Part shown: piece by piece, positions 18,592 through 26,883 of the stretch | Layout: the number at the start of each line of letters is the position of its first letter | Numbering within the stretch: position 1 is the first letter of the stretch | DNA from: Tabrizicola piscis | GTDB taxonomy: Bacteria > Pseudomonadota > Alphaproteobacteria > Rhodobacterales > Rhodobacteraceae | NCBI RefSeq assembly: GCF_003940805.1 | Contig: NZ_CP034328.1 | Span: forward strand, 2,666,001 to 2,730,000 | DNA: 64,000 bases | Direction of reading: 5' to 3' | Program-made: the position numbers and the translations under genes | Notes under the pieces: generated by a model | What the model was told of the DNA's origin: nothing | Databases searched by the model: none | Seen by the model: the letters and a program-made list of their open reading frames with translations, nothing else

Positions 18592-19428
18592 ATGGACCCC
18601 CTTCTCCACCTCCCCCTCGCCGCCATCGACCCCCACGCCCTGCTGCGCGACCGCACCACCCTCACCCCCGAGCCCCTCGCCCAACTCCAGCGTTCCATCG
18701 CCGCCGAAGGCCTCCGCATGCCGGTCGAGGTCTGGGAACTCTCCACCCCCCGGAACGGCCACACCCACGGCCTCATCTCCGGCCTCCGCCGCCTGACCGC
18801 CTGCACCGCGCTGGGCCACAGCACCATCCCCGCCTTCCTCCGCTCTCCCCAATCCGTGGCCCAGGCCCTCGCCACCATGGTGTCCGAGAATGAGAACCGC
18901 GAACCTGTCTCGCCGTGGGAGAAAGCCACCCTCATCCTCACCGCGATGGAGGAGGGGCACTTCGACACCCCCGACGCCGCCATCGCCGCCCTCTACCCCA
19001 CCGCTACCCGCCAGACCCGCACCCGCCTCCGCGCCTATGTCGAGGTCGCCACCGCGCTGGACGGCACCCTCGCCACCCCCGAACGCCTGTCGATCGAACG
19101 GATGGAGCGCCTCGCCACCGCCCTCCGCCTTGGCGGCGAGGAGGTCCTGACCCTTGCCCTGATCGAGGCGAAACCCTCCGGCCTGACCGCCCAATGGCAC
19201 GCCGTCGCCCCCCTGATCACCGACCTGATCGCCTCACCCCCCGACGATGAGCCCGGCACCCCCAAACCCCGCCCCCGCCGACTGCTGCAGCTGAAACAAG
19301 GCCTGACGATCAGGCGAGAGGTCTGCCGAGGCGGCTACCTCCTCAAGTTCACGGGGCCAGAGGCAAGACAAGGCGGCCTGATCGACGACGTGCTCGACAA
19401 GGTGGAGGAGTGGTTCGGCAATCCCTGA
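18592..19428 (+). CDS. Orphan ParB/Spo0J-like N-terminal domain protein
   Basis: The 278 residues have a ParB-type N-terminal domain: LPLAAIDPHALLRDR as strand region, LAQLQRSIAAEGLRMPVEVWE, then GLISGLRRLTACTALG in place of the usual G-x-R-R-x-x-A box and SENENREPVSPWEKA, equivalent to the ParB box II E-N-x-x-R. A helix-turn-helix-like segment (TPDAAIAALYPTATRQTRTRLRAY) follows. No parA lies nearby and it is not at a recognisable origin. It may be a DNA-binding regulator or segregation-like protein; chromosomal ParB is normally paired with ParA elsewhere. It follows dnaE by 70 bases on the same strand. Confidence 0.8.
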   Translation: MDPLLHLPLAAIDPHALLRDRTTLTPEPLAQLQRSIAAEGLRMPVEVWELSTPRNGHTHGLISGLRRLTACTALGHSTIPAFLRSPQSVAQALATMVSENENREPVSPWEKATLILTAMEEGHFDTPDAAIAALYPTATRQTRTRLRAYVEVATALDGTLATPERLSIERMERLATALRLGGEEVLTLALIEAKPSGLTAQWHAVAPLITDLIASPPDDEPGTPKPRPRRLLQLKQGLTIRREVCRGGYLLKFTGPEARQGGLIDDVLDKVEEWFGNP

Positions 19429-19437
19429 CCCGCCATG

Positions 19438-19605
19438 TAGGGTGCGCTACAGCGCACCCCCCCCTAGGTCGGGCTTCAGCCCGACTCTCCCCAACATCCA
19501 CGACCAATCCCCCTCCCCCTCGTGGGGAGGGGTAGGGGAGGGGGGCCACCCACCCCTCGTAGGGTGGGTGCCAACCCACCACCGTAGGGTGCGCTACAGC
19601 GCACC
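19438..19605. repeat. Cluster of five palindromic repeats of three families
   Basis: In order: GTAGGGTGCGCTACAGCGCACC at 19437-19458, TAGGTCGGGCTTCAGCCCGAC at 19465-19484, a CTCCCC...GGGGAG palindrome at 19507-19546, GTAGGGTGGGTGCCAACCCACC at 19559-19580, and a second perfect copy of the first unit at 19584-19605. All are short hairpins joined by a few bases. The same GTCGGGCTGAAGCCCGAC and GCGC...GCGC units recur at 33349-33396. The cluster borders an AT-rich orphan gene. Confidence 0.8.
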
Positions 19606-19713
19606 ACCGAGCACCCCAAGCGCAAAGGAAGGCCGGAGGCGCCCCTGGGGGCGGTCCAGCGGGCCTAAGTTCCTGATCCTGGGGCCAAACGAAAATTTGT
19701 CAACTTGACATGA

Positions 19714-21156
19714 TTAATCATCGCTTGATTTAACGATCTGGTCGCTTTCCACAGCAAATATTTGCAAGAGGCTCTGAACGAATTCCATTGTTCTCCCCCA
19801 TGCATCAATAGCATAGAGAAAATAAAACAGCGCAGTTGCGAGCCCTATATTTGTGAGAACGCATCTAAGATTGCTTATCCACAAATAGCGACCCAAAGTT
19901 ACAATCCTCGAATGCTGGTCTCCGCCAGCGGCGAGCTCAGCGCTGATCTTGTTTATTGCAAGGAAAAGAAAGATCGTTAGGCACCAAGAAGGAAGATAAA
20001 ACCAATACCATGGCTGGACAGCCAAGCTGTGCCAATCTAAAACCAATAAGCCAACAATCGGCGATACTGGTCCCCCATTTTCCTTAATTTCCCTTGCCAA
20101 TGATTCGAGTTGAACCCATCCAATCAGCGGAGCCACAGAGCTTGCCAAGAGTAGAATTGCTAGGATTAGAGCCACCCAGTTCCATAGAGTTCGCCCATAC
20201 GCTCTACACCAAACAACAAGATCATAACCACGTGCGTTGGACCATCCCCATCCAAGCAAAAGGTATGGAAAATAAAACCAAGCTGTGGATTTGATAGACC
20301 ATCGCCAAATTAGAAGAGGAGTGAACAGAAAGATGGCTACGAGTGTTCCTGATATGATTTTTTCCGATTGATGCCGATCACCAAGAATATCAAAGGGAAA
20401 TTTCTCTTCCCCAGAGAACAAGGCAGTATTCTCATGGCCAGGCACAAGTTCGAGCGGCGCAAGAAAGTCCTCTGCAAGTACAGTGTTGCGCCAATTTTCC
20501 GGAAGCGACTTAAGGCCAGAAACCGGATTACGTATCATTGCTGAAAATCTCGTGAAAATAGCGCGTATCCACAGCCCAAATGGAAGGACAATAGTCACAG
20601 AGATTGCGCCGGACACTGCGCCGATGGATACGCCGCTGATACCACTCCAACTCTGTACATCTGTTGCGCCGAAGATCGCGCCAATCATCGCGCCGGCTAT
20701 TGCCAATACTAGCATTTGGGCCACGCTAGCCGCTGCACCAAGCCCTATGTTCAAGGCAAGCCATCCGATGACAACGCCGCGCCATAGACTCTGCCAGCCT
20801 GTGAGGTCAGGTAACCAAATTGAAGTCAGGAGATTTGACGTTCCGTATGCCGCTGCAGCCGCAAAGATAGTCTGGATGGCGCTTTCTAAGGAGAAAGTCG
20901 GAACGTCGCTTTTTCTTGAAAGGTATGCATCGAAGGATCTCCGTCCAGCCTCGATGGACTCACTCGATCGTAATAGAACCAAAGGAGTTGCTAGTAGAAT
21001 AACCCAATGGTGCCACACGATCCCAACCTTGAAGAATAACAGGAAGTAGGCAGAAACACATAGGACTGTTTCCCCCACCGCTAGAATTGAGATTCTTCCT
21101 GCCTCTCGGGACGCTTTGTCTGACCACCATACGAACTGCCCCCTTGGTGAATTCAT
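19714..21156 (-). CDS. AT-rich orphan multi-pass membrane protein, function unknown
   Basis: This 480-residue protein has about nine or ten hydrophobic segments, for example VLCVSAYFLLFFKVGIVW near residue 33, a glycine/alanine-rich run near 165-200 (VLAIAGAMIGAIFGATD) and ILAILLLASSVAPLIGWV near 340. A soluble, charged loop of about 60 residues sits near 230-290. No transporter or enzyme motif is recognised. Base composition is visibly more AT-rich than its neighbours and codon use is different (many ATA, TTT, AAA), which points to recent transfer. It stands alone between palindrome clusters and slyX. The ATG at 21156 is the natural start. Confidence 0.75.
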   Translation of the reverse strand: MNSPRGQFVWWSDKASREAGRISILAVGETVLCVSAYFLLFFKVGIVWHHWVILLATPLVLLRSSESIEAGRRSFDAYLSRKSDVPTFSLESAIQTIFAAAAAYGTSNLLTSIWLPDLTGWQSLWRGVVIGWLALNIGLGAAASVAQMLVLAIAGAMIGAIFGATDVQSWSGISGVSIGAVSGAISVTIVLPFGLWIRAIFTRFSAMIRNPVSGLKSLPENWRNTVLAEDFLAPLELVPGHENTALFSGEEKFPFDILGDRHQSEKIISGTLVAIFLFTPLLIWRWSIKSTAWFYFPYLLLGWGWSNARGYDLVVWCRAYGRTLWNWVALILAILLLASSVAPLIGWVQLESLAREIKENGGPVSPIVGLLVLDWHSLAVQPWYWFYLPSWCLTIFLFLAINKISAELAAGGDQHSRIVTLGRYLWISNLRCVLTNIGLATALFYFLYAIDAWGRTMEFVQSLLQIFAVESDQIVKSSDD

Positions 21157-21305
21157 GCGTACCTTGTACCCACACTGTGAGGAAAGAGCTTAGCTTGCCT
21201 TCTCTAAGCCTTCGACTCGCCTAGTGTCAAAGATTGAATTTAGAGGTGGAACTCGGCGTGGCAGTAAAAACTGGTATTTACGCCAGAAGTCATACTGCCC
21301 TGTCA

Positions 21306-21350
21306 CTCGGCAAAGCGGTGGGACAATTTTTCCCAGTTGACTTTGCCGAG
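21306..21350. repeat. Perfect 10-bp inverted repeat with nested inner stem
   Basis: CTCGGCAAAG at 21306-21315 pairs perfectly with CTTTGCCGAG at 21341-21350. Inside it GGGA (21320-21323) can pair with TCCC around an AT-rich loop. It lies in the about 280-base gap upstream of the AT-rich membrane gene and downstream of slyX. No gene is supported in this gap; the only open frame (21190-21441, minus) has no family features. Confidence 0.6.
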
Positions 21351-21440
21351 GCACGATACGCGGACCACTTAACAAACCCTTACCCCCTCCCCTAACCCCT
21401 TGAAATCCCTCCCCTGACCCCCCTGTCCCGGCCCGGGACA

Positions 21441-21638
21441 CTACCAGTGCGGCGGGCGGACGTTGGGGGAGGGGGAGTCTCCTGCGGCCTCCCGCTCTGC
21501 CTCCCTCTCGGCCAGCAGCCCCACCAGCCGGGTCAGCCGGGCCATCTCGGCCCCCTGTGCGGCCACCACGTCCGACAGGTCCTCCACCGCGCGGGTCAGG
21601 TGGGCGACGCGTTCCTCAAGGATTTCGATCCGGTCCAT
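21441..21638 (-). CDS. slyX: SlyX family protein
   Basis: The start at 21638 gives a 65-residue protein ([20 protein letters not shown]) that is almost entirely one amphipathic coiled coil with heptads of Leu/Val, ending in the characteristic SlyX tail PNVRPPHW. A longer reading to 21758 runs into the hisS 5' region and has no matching sequence. SlyX proteins are small and widely conserved and of uncertain role. The gene is divergent from hisS, with only about 75 bases between the start codons. Confidence 0.85.
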   Translation of the reverse strand: MDRIEILEERVAHLTRAVEDLSDVVAAQGAEMARLTRLVGLLAEREAEREAAGDSPSPNVRPPHW

Positions 21639-21714
21639 GGCCCCTCTCCGGGCGCTTGCCGCCCCTTGCCCCATTCGATACACGGGGCCCGAAGAAAAGC
21701 GAAGGGTGCGACCC

Positions 21715-23187
21715 ATGGCAAACGACAAACCCCGCCGCCCGCGCGCCGAACCCCCCAAGGGCTTCCGCGACTATTTCGGGGCGGAAGTGACCGAGCGCAA
21801 GGCAATGCTGGACGCGATCGCCGGGGTCTATCACCGCTACGGCTTCGACCCGCTGGAAACCTCGGCCGTGGAAACGGTGGAGGCGCTGGGCAAGTTCCTC
21901 CCCGACGTGGACCGCCCGAATGAGGGTGTGTTTGCGTGGCAAGAAGATGAGGCCGACTGGCTCGCCCTCCGCTATGACCTGACGGCCCCCCTGGCCCGGG
22001 TGGCGGCGCAATACCGCAACGACCTGCCCTCACCCTACCGCCGCTACGCGATGGGTCCGGTCTGGCGGAACGAAAAACCGGGGCCGGGGCGGTTCCGGCA
22101 GTTCTACCAGTGCGATGCGGATACCGTGGGATCAGGCTCCGTCGCCGCAGACGCGGAGATCTGCGCGATGCTGGCCGACGCGCTGGAGGTCGTGGGGATT
22201 CCCCGTGGTGACTATGTGGTCAAGGTCAACAACCGCAAAGTCCTGAACGGGGTGATGGAGGTCGCGGGTCTGGCGGGCGACGACAAGGAGGCCGAACGCG
22301 GCATCGTCCTGCGCGCCATCGACAAGATTGATCGGCTGGGGCCGGATGGGGTTCGGGCCCTGCTGGGCGAGGGCCGGAAGGACGAGAGCGGGGATTTCAC
22401 CAAGGGGGCGGGGCTGAACGACGCGCAGGCCCAGGTGGTCCTGGATTTTGTCCACGCTACGGCTGCCGACAATGAAGGCACGATCCTCAAGCTGATGGCG
22501 CTGGTCTCGGGTTCCGAGATCGGCCAGCAGGGCGTGCATGAGCTGCAGGAGATAGCGTCCCTCCTCGCCGCCCAAGGCTACGGTCCCGACCGCATCGTCA
22601 TCGACCCCGGCGTTGTCCGTGGCCTCGGCTACTACACCGGCCCGGTCTATGAGGCGGAGCTCACCTTCCAGATCACCGACGAAAAGGGCCGTCCGCGGAA
22701 CTTTGGGTCGGTCGCCGGGGGCGGGCGGTATGATGGGCTGGTGAAGCGCTTTACCGGGCAGGATGTGCCTGCAACCGGCGTCTCCATTGGCGTTGACCGG
22801 CTGCTCGCGGCGCTGCAGGCCAAGGGGCGGAGCCGTGCTGACACGGCGGGGCCGGTGGTCGTGACGGTGATGGACCGGGACCGGATGGCCGACTACATGG
22901 CGATGGTCGGTGACCTGCGGCAGGCGGGCATCCGCGCCGAGGTCTACCTTGGCAACCCGAAGAACTTCGGCAACCAGCTTAAATACGCCGACAAGCGGCA
23001 GTCGCCCATCGCCATCATTCAGGGCGGGAACGAGGCGGCAGAGGGCAAGGTCATCCTGAAAGACCTGATCCTTGGTGCGAAGATCGCCGAAAGCGCCACG
23101 CTGGAGGAATGGAAGGACCGGCCCGCCCAAGTTGAGGTGCCAAGGGCCGATCTGGTGGCGGCTGTGCGAAAGATGCTGGGGCAATGA
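21715..23187 (+). CDS. hisS: Histidyl-tRNA synthetase
   Basis: This charges tRNA-His with histidine. The start is the ATG at 21715 ([22 protein letters not shown]), giving 490 residues; upstream in-frame codons overlap slyX antisense and are not used. Class II features: motif 1 region [11 protein letters not shown], motif 2 [20 protein letters not shown], the histidine-binding [12 protein letters not shown] and motif 3 [13 protein letters not shown]. The C-terminal anticodon-binding domain follows ([15 protein letters not shown]). Its stop overlaps the hisZ start by ATGA, forming the hisS-hisZ-hisG operon. Confidence 0.97.
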   Translation: MANDKPRRPRAEPPKGFRDYFGAEVTERKAMLDAIAGVYHRYGFDPLETSAVETVEALGKFLPDVDRPNEGVFAWQEDEADWLALRYDLTAPLARVAAQYRNDLPSPYRRYAMGPVWRNEKPGPGRFRQFYQCDADTVGSGSVAADAEICAMLADALEVVGIPRGDYVVKVNNRKVLNGVMEVAGLAGDDKEAERGIVLRAIDKIDRLGPDGVRALLGEGRKDESGDFTKGAGLNDAQAQVVLDFVHATAADNEGTILKLMALVSGSEIGQQGVHELQEIASLLAAQGYGPDRIVIDPGVVRGLGYYTGPVYEAELTFQITDEKGRPRNFGSVAGGGRYDGLVKRFTGQDVPATGVSIGVDRLLAALQAKGRSRADTAGPVVVTVMDRDRMADYMAMVGDLRQAGIRAEVYLGNPKNFGNQLKYADKRQSPIAIIQGGNEAAEGKVILKDLILGAKIAESATLEEWKDRPAQVEVPRADLVAAVRKMLGQ

Positions 23188-24284
23188 TCCCCAAGCCCGC
23201 CATCCGTGCCGAGGGCGAGCGGCTGCTGGCGGCCTTTGTCGCTGCGGGGGCCGAGCCGGTCGAGACTGACCTGCTGCAACCCGCCGAAACCCTGCTGGAC
23301 CTTTATGGCGAGGATATTCGGGCGCGGGCCTATACCACGCAGGACCCTGTTCTGGGCGAAATGATGCTGCGGCCGGACTTCACGGTGCCCGTGGTGCAGG
23401 CCCATATGGCCCATGGTGCAGACCCTGCGCGCTATGCCTATCTGGGTGAGGTGTTCCGCAAACAGGCCCGCCGGTCGGGTCGAGCCAGCGAATACCTGCA
23501 GGTCGGCTATGAGGTCTTTGACCGGCAGGCCCCGGAAGCGGCGGATGCCGAAGTGTTTGCCCTGTTCCGCGACCTTTTGGCGGATCTGGATTTGCGCCCG
23601 GTGACCGGCGATGTCGGTATTCTGATGGCCGCCGTGCGGGGGTTGGAGACGACCGAGCGGCGGAAGGCCGCGCTTTTGCGGCACATCTGGCGGCCGGGGC
23701 GGTTCAAGGCGCTTCTGGACCGGTTCGCCGGGCGGGCGCCGGTTCCGGCCGGGCGGGTCAGGCTGTTGGAGCGGTTGGCTGCAGGATCGCCCCTTGCGCT
23801 GATCGAAGAGGCGGGAACATTTGTCGGGCTGCGCACCGCCGATGAGATTGCCACCCGGGCCGAGGCTCTGGTGGCCGACGCCAAGACGCCACCGATCAAG
23901 GCCACCGAGGCGGCCCTGCTGTATGACCTTCTGTCGCTGGAGGCCCCTGCGGCACATGCGTTGGACCATCTGCGCGGGATTACCCCTTTGCTGCCCGCCA
24001 TTGCCCCTGCGGTGGACAGGTTCGCGGCCCGGCTGACAGCTTTGGCCAAACGGGGGGTTGATGTGACGACGCTGGCGTTCGAGGCAAGCCACGGGCGTAC
24101 CAGCCTTGAATACTACGATGGCTTTGTCTTCAGCTTTCACGGACCAGCGGGGTTGCCCCCCGTGGCCAGCGGTGGCCGCTATGACGCGCTGACGGCGGTA
24201 CTGGGGTCCGGGGCGTTCATCCCGGCGGTGGGCGGTGTGATCCGCCCCGGTCTGGTTGCGCGGCTGAAAGGGGGCCATGCATGA
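23184..24284 (+). CDS. hisZ: ATP phosphoribosyltransferase regulatory subunit
   Basis: HisZ is a catalytically dead HisRS-like protein that activates and makes histidine-sensitive the short-form HisG. The 366 residues include class II synthetase remnants ([54 protein letters not shown], and GGRYDALT near the end). The pairing with a short HisG immediately downstream (ATGA overlap at 24281-24284) confirms the assignment. It acts in the first step of histidine biosynthesis in the cytoplasm. Confidence 0.95.
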   Translation: MIPKPAIRAEGERLLAAFVAAGAEPVETDLLQPAETLLDLYGEDIRARAYTTQDPVLGEMMLRPDFTVPVVQAHMAHGADPARYAYLGEVFRKQARRSGRASEYLQVGYEVFDRQAPEAADAEVFALFRDLLADLDLRPVTGDVGILMAAVRGLETTERRKAALLRHIWRPGRFKALLDRFAGRAPVPAGRVRLLERLAAGSPLALIEEAGTFVGLRTADEIATRAEALVADAKTPPIKATEAALLYDLLSLEAPAAHALDHLRGITPLLPAIAPAVDRFAARLTALAKRGVDVTTLAFEASHGRTSLEYYDGFVFSFHGPAGLPPVASGGRYDALTAVLGSGAFIPAVGGVIRPGLVARLKGGHA

Positions 24285-24985
24285 TCCGGATCGGGGTGCC
24301 GTCAAAGGGTCGGCTGATGCAGGACTGTTTTGACTGGTTCGGCGCGCGGGGCGTGGCGATGCGGCGATCCGGTGCCGACCGGGAATATTCCGGCGTGATC
24401 GAGGGTATCGAAGGCGCCGTGCCGGTGCTGTTGTCGGCGGGCGAGATCCCAAGGGAACTTGCGGCGGGGCGGATTCATCTTGGCGTCACCGGGTCCGACC
24501 TTGTGTGCGAAGAACTGGGCACGGACGCGGCGGAAGTCGTGGAGTTGGCGCGGCTGGGTTTTGGGCATGCCGACCTGATCATTGCGGTGCCTGCCGTCTG
24601 GATCGACGTGGAAACGGTCGACGATCTGGATGCGGCGGCGGCTGCCTTTCGGGCGGCGCATGGCCACCGCCTGCGGATCGCGACCAAGTATCACCGGCTG
24701 GTCCGCGACTTTCTGCAGGGGCAAGGGGTGGCGGATTACCAACTGGTCGACAGTCAGGGCGCGACCGAGGGCACCGTGAAGAACGGCACGGCCGAAGCGA
24801 TTGCCGACATCACCAGTTCCGGCGAGACGCTGCGGGCCAATCACCTGCGCATCCTGTCGGACGGGCTGATCCATTCCAGCGAAGCGGTCCTGTGGGCCAG
24901 TCGGGTGGCAGAGTGGTCGGAAGCGGACCGCTGGGCGTTTGACGCTCTGGCCGAGCGGTTGAAGGTGACCGGTCGCCCGTTCTAG
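24281..24985 (+). CDS. hisG: ATP phosphoribosyltransferase, short form (HisG-S)
   Basis: This catalyses ATP + PRPP to phosphoribosyl-ATP, the committed step of histidine synthesis. At 234 residues it is the short type that lacks the C-terminal regulatory domain and needs HisZ. Family features: IGVPSKGRLMQDC at the start, LGVTGSDLVCEELG, LRIATKYHRLVRDFL and the phosphate-loop region ADITSSGETLRANHLRIL. The stop TAG shares a CTAG with the stop of the convergent DMT transporter. Confidence 0.96.
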   Translation: MIRIGVPSKGRLMQDCFDWFGARGVAMRRSGADREYSGVIEGIEGAVPVLLSAGEIPRELAAGRIHLGVTGSDLVCEELGTDAAEVVELARLGFGHADLIIAVPAVWIDVETVDDLDAAAAAFRAAHGHRLRIATKYHRLVRDFLQGQGVADYQLVDSQGATEGTVKNGTAEAIADITSSGETLRANHLRILSDGLIHSSEAVLWASRVAEWSEADRWAFDALAERLKVTGRPF

Positions 24986-25839
24986 CGCCGGGCGAGGGTG
25001 ACGCCCGCCGCCGCCAGCGCCATTCCGGCCCAGGCGAGGGGGGGCATCGCCTCACCCAGTAGTGGCCAGGCGAACAGGGCGGCCAGGGGCGGGACGAGGT
25101 AGAACAGGGCCGAGACACGGGCCACTTCGCCCGCGCGGATCATCGCCAGCAGCAGGGTGATCGAGATCAGCGAATTGCCGATGATGAGATAGGCGAGGAC
25201 GCCGAAAAGCTCGGGCGTCCAGTCGGCGGCAAGGCCTTCGGTCGCGATGGCCAGCGGCAGGGCAAAGGCGGCGCCTACGGCGTATTGGATCAGGTTCGTC
25301 GGCACCGGGTGCTGCGACACGCCGAACCGCTTTTCGTAGAGCGTGCCGGCGGTCATGCCGATCAGCCCGCCAACGGCGGCGAGAATGCCCAGCGGCGGTT
25401 CGGCAGCGATGCCGGATCTGGCAAGGATCACGGTCAGCGCCCCGGCCAGCCCAAGGCCAAGTCCAAGCCAGCGCAGGCGGCTGATGCTTTCCCCGACAAG
25501 GCGGGGGGCGATCAGGCTGACAAGGATCGGCTGCAGGCAGACGATGATCGCCACCCCTCCGGCGGAGACGCCAGAGCGGAAGGCGATGTAGCACAGGCCG
25601 AAGTACAGCACCTGGATCAGGAACCCCGTCACCGCGATATCAAGCGCCGCGCGGCCTTTTGGAATCGGGGGGCGCAGGACCGCCAGAAGCGGCAGCAGGA
25701 CAAGGACGGCGATGGCATAGCGCAGCGCCAGCAGCGTGAAGGGCCCGGCATGTTCCAGCCCCAGCTTGGCCACGGCAAAACCGGCCGACCAGAGGACAAG
25801 AAAGAGGAAGGGGGCGGCAAGGATCATCGGGCGCGACAT
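24982..25839 (-). CDS. EamA/DMT-superfamily transporter
   Basis: From ATG 25839 (MSRPMILAAPFLFLVLWSAGFAVAKL) this 285-residue protein shows ten hydrophobic segments in two EamA repeats; PFLFLVLWSAGFAVAK opens the first and LAAVGGLIGMTAGTLYEKRF the second. DMT members export metabolites such as amino acids or other small organic compounds. The substrate cannot be told. The longer in-frame start at 25944 overlaps the following secreted gene region and adds no membrane segment. Convergent with hisG and divergent from the small secreted protein. Confidence 0.85.
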   Translation of the reverse strand: MSRPMILAAPFLFLVLWSAGFAVAKLGLEHAGPFTLLALRYAIAVLVLLPLLAVLRPPIPKGRAALDIAVTGFLIQVLYFGLCYIAFRSGVSAGGVAIIVCLQPILVSLIAPRLVGESISRLRWLGLGLGLAGALTVILARSGIAAEPPLGILAAVGGLIGMTAGTLYEKRFGVSQHPVPTNLIQYAVGAAFALPLAIATEGLAADWTPELFGVLAYLIIGNSLISITLLLAMIRAGEVARVSALFYLVPPLAALFAWPLLGEAMPPLAWAGMALAAAGVTLARR

Positions 25840-25935
25840 GCGCCAGTCATGGCTTGCCTGACATGGAATGGAAAGGGGCGGTTGACCTTCTGGCGCAGCG
25901 CCTACCTTTGCCGGGCAACACAAGGGAGACGTCGC

Positions 25936-26286
25936 ATGTTCCACCGGATTTCCGCAACTTTGCTGCTGGCTGTGATGGCCGGTCCTGTCATGGCCCAGAC
26001 GCTGGCCACCGGCGCCGAGATCACGGCCGCCATTTCCGACAACACCGTTCAGGGCAGCATGACCGCCTCGGGCGCCTATACCGAGTTCTACGCCGCGGAT
26101 GGCACGATCAAGGGCGACGGCTACACCGGGACCTGGACGGTCGAGGGCGACACGATGTGCTTCAGCTATGGCGAAGCGCCGGATTGCTGGAACGTCCGGA
26201 TCGACGGCGAGGCGGTGACCTGGGTGCAGGACGGTGCTGATGGCGGGACCGGCACGATTGTGGCGGGCAACCCGAACAACTTCTGA
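25936..26286 (+). CDS. Small secreted protein, function unknown
   Basis: The ATG at 25936 gives 116 residues starting with a cleavable signal peptide (MFHRISATLLLAVMAGPVMAQ). The mature part is a compact beta-rich repeat (ITAAISDNTVQGSMTASGAYTEFYAADGTIKGDG, then YTGTWTVEGDTMCFSYG) with two cysteines (about positions 77 and 83) that could form a disulfide. It resembles small periplasmic proteins of the lipocalin-like, DUF995-type kind, but I am not sure of the family. Probably periplasmic. Confidence 0.7.
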   Translation: MFHRISATLLLAVMAGPVMAQTLATGAEITAAISDNTVQGSMTASGAYTEFYAADGTIKGDGYTGTWTVEGDTMCFSYGEAPDCWNVRIDGEAVTWVQDGADGGTGTIVAGNPNNF

Positions 26287-26339
26287 TCAGCGCGCTATGG
26301 CGCCACAACTTTTCTGCGAAAAATCATTGGCTTGCGCGG

Positions 26340-26762
26340 TCAGCGCAGGCCGATTTCAGCCAGGGCTTGCGCCAGCGCGGCGGGCAGGGGGTCATCCTTT
26401 GCCCGCCCCTTCGGCAGGTCGCGCGGGCTGTCCTTCGGGTCAAGGTAGCGCCAGCCCTGAAAGGGTCTGCGGGGGGCGGCTTCGGTGCGGATCACCTCGG
26501 CATCCAGCACCAGGGCGCAGCGGCTGATGCCGTCGCCAAGGTCCACTTGCTGCAGGTCGGTGATCTGCTGGCGGGCCAGGATCACGCCCTTGATCACCCA
26601 GTAAAGCGACCCGCCCTCCAGCACCTCGGCCTCACGCTTGGGCCACATGCGGGTGACGTGGACTGCTTTGCCGGGCGGCCAGTGGCGGCGCTGGCTGTGC
26701 TGCCAGTCGAGAAGATCCTCGACCGAGTCGGCGCCGACGCAGAGTTTCAGGATGTTGATCAT
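26340..26762 (-). CDS. DUF1489 family protein
   Basis: Starting at ATG 26762 (MINILKLCVGADSVEDLLDWQ), this 140-residue protein matches the DUF1489 type common in alphaproteobacteria: VHVTRMWPKREAEVL, GGSLYWVIKGVILARQ, and a C-terminal RPFQGWRYLDPKDSPRDL. No enzymatic residues are evident. It is divergent from nrdJ, sharing the intergenic region with its possible regulatory sites. Confidence 0.8.
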   Translation of the reverse strand: MINILKLCVGADSVEDLLDWQHSQRRHWPPGKAVHVTRMWPKREAEVLEGGSLYWVIKGVILARQQITDLQQVDLGDGISRCALVLDAEVIRTEAAPRRPFQGWRYLDPKDSPRDLPKGRAKDDPLPAALAQALAEIGLR

Positions 26763-26820
26763 GGGGCGAACATAGCCGTGGTCGGCGTGAGTGCAAGTTG
26801 ACCGTGGGACGGCGCGGGCG

Positions 26821-26861
26821 TATCTTGTGGGTTCGCCCGACTTATCCACAAGCAATACCCC
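26821..26861 (+). promoter_or_regulatory. Candidate regulatory sites upstream of nrdJ (DnaA box; NrdR-like half sites)
   Basis: TTATCCACA at 26842-26850 is a perfect DnaA-box match. CTTGTGG at 26824-26830 and CCACAAG at 26846-26852 form an inverted repeat. If read as NrdR half sites the two centres are about 31 bp apart, the spacing typical of paired NrdR boxes, although each full 16-bp box matches on one side only. Both DnaA and NrdR are known to control ribonucleotide reductase genes in other bacteria. Regulation here is inference. Confidence 0.4.
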
Positions 26862-26883
26862 TGAACGAAGGACCCTTCGCCCC

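Noticed and set aside
19438..19605. Possible CRISPR array
   Set aside because: The repeats are palindromes of different sequence and length with only a few bases between; there are no regular spacers and no cas genes.
21190..21441. 83-codon minus-strand frame upstream of the AT-rich gene
   Set aside because: No family similarity, poor start context, and it covers a hairpin; not listed as a gene.
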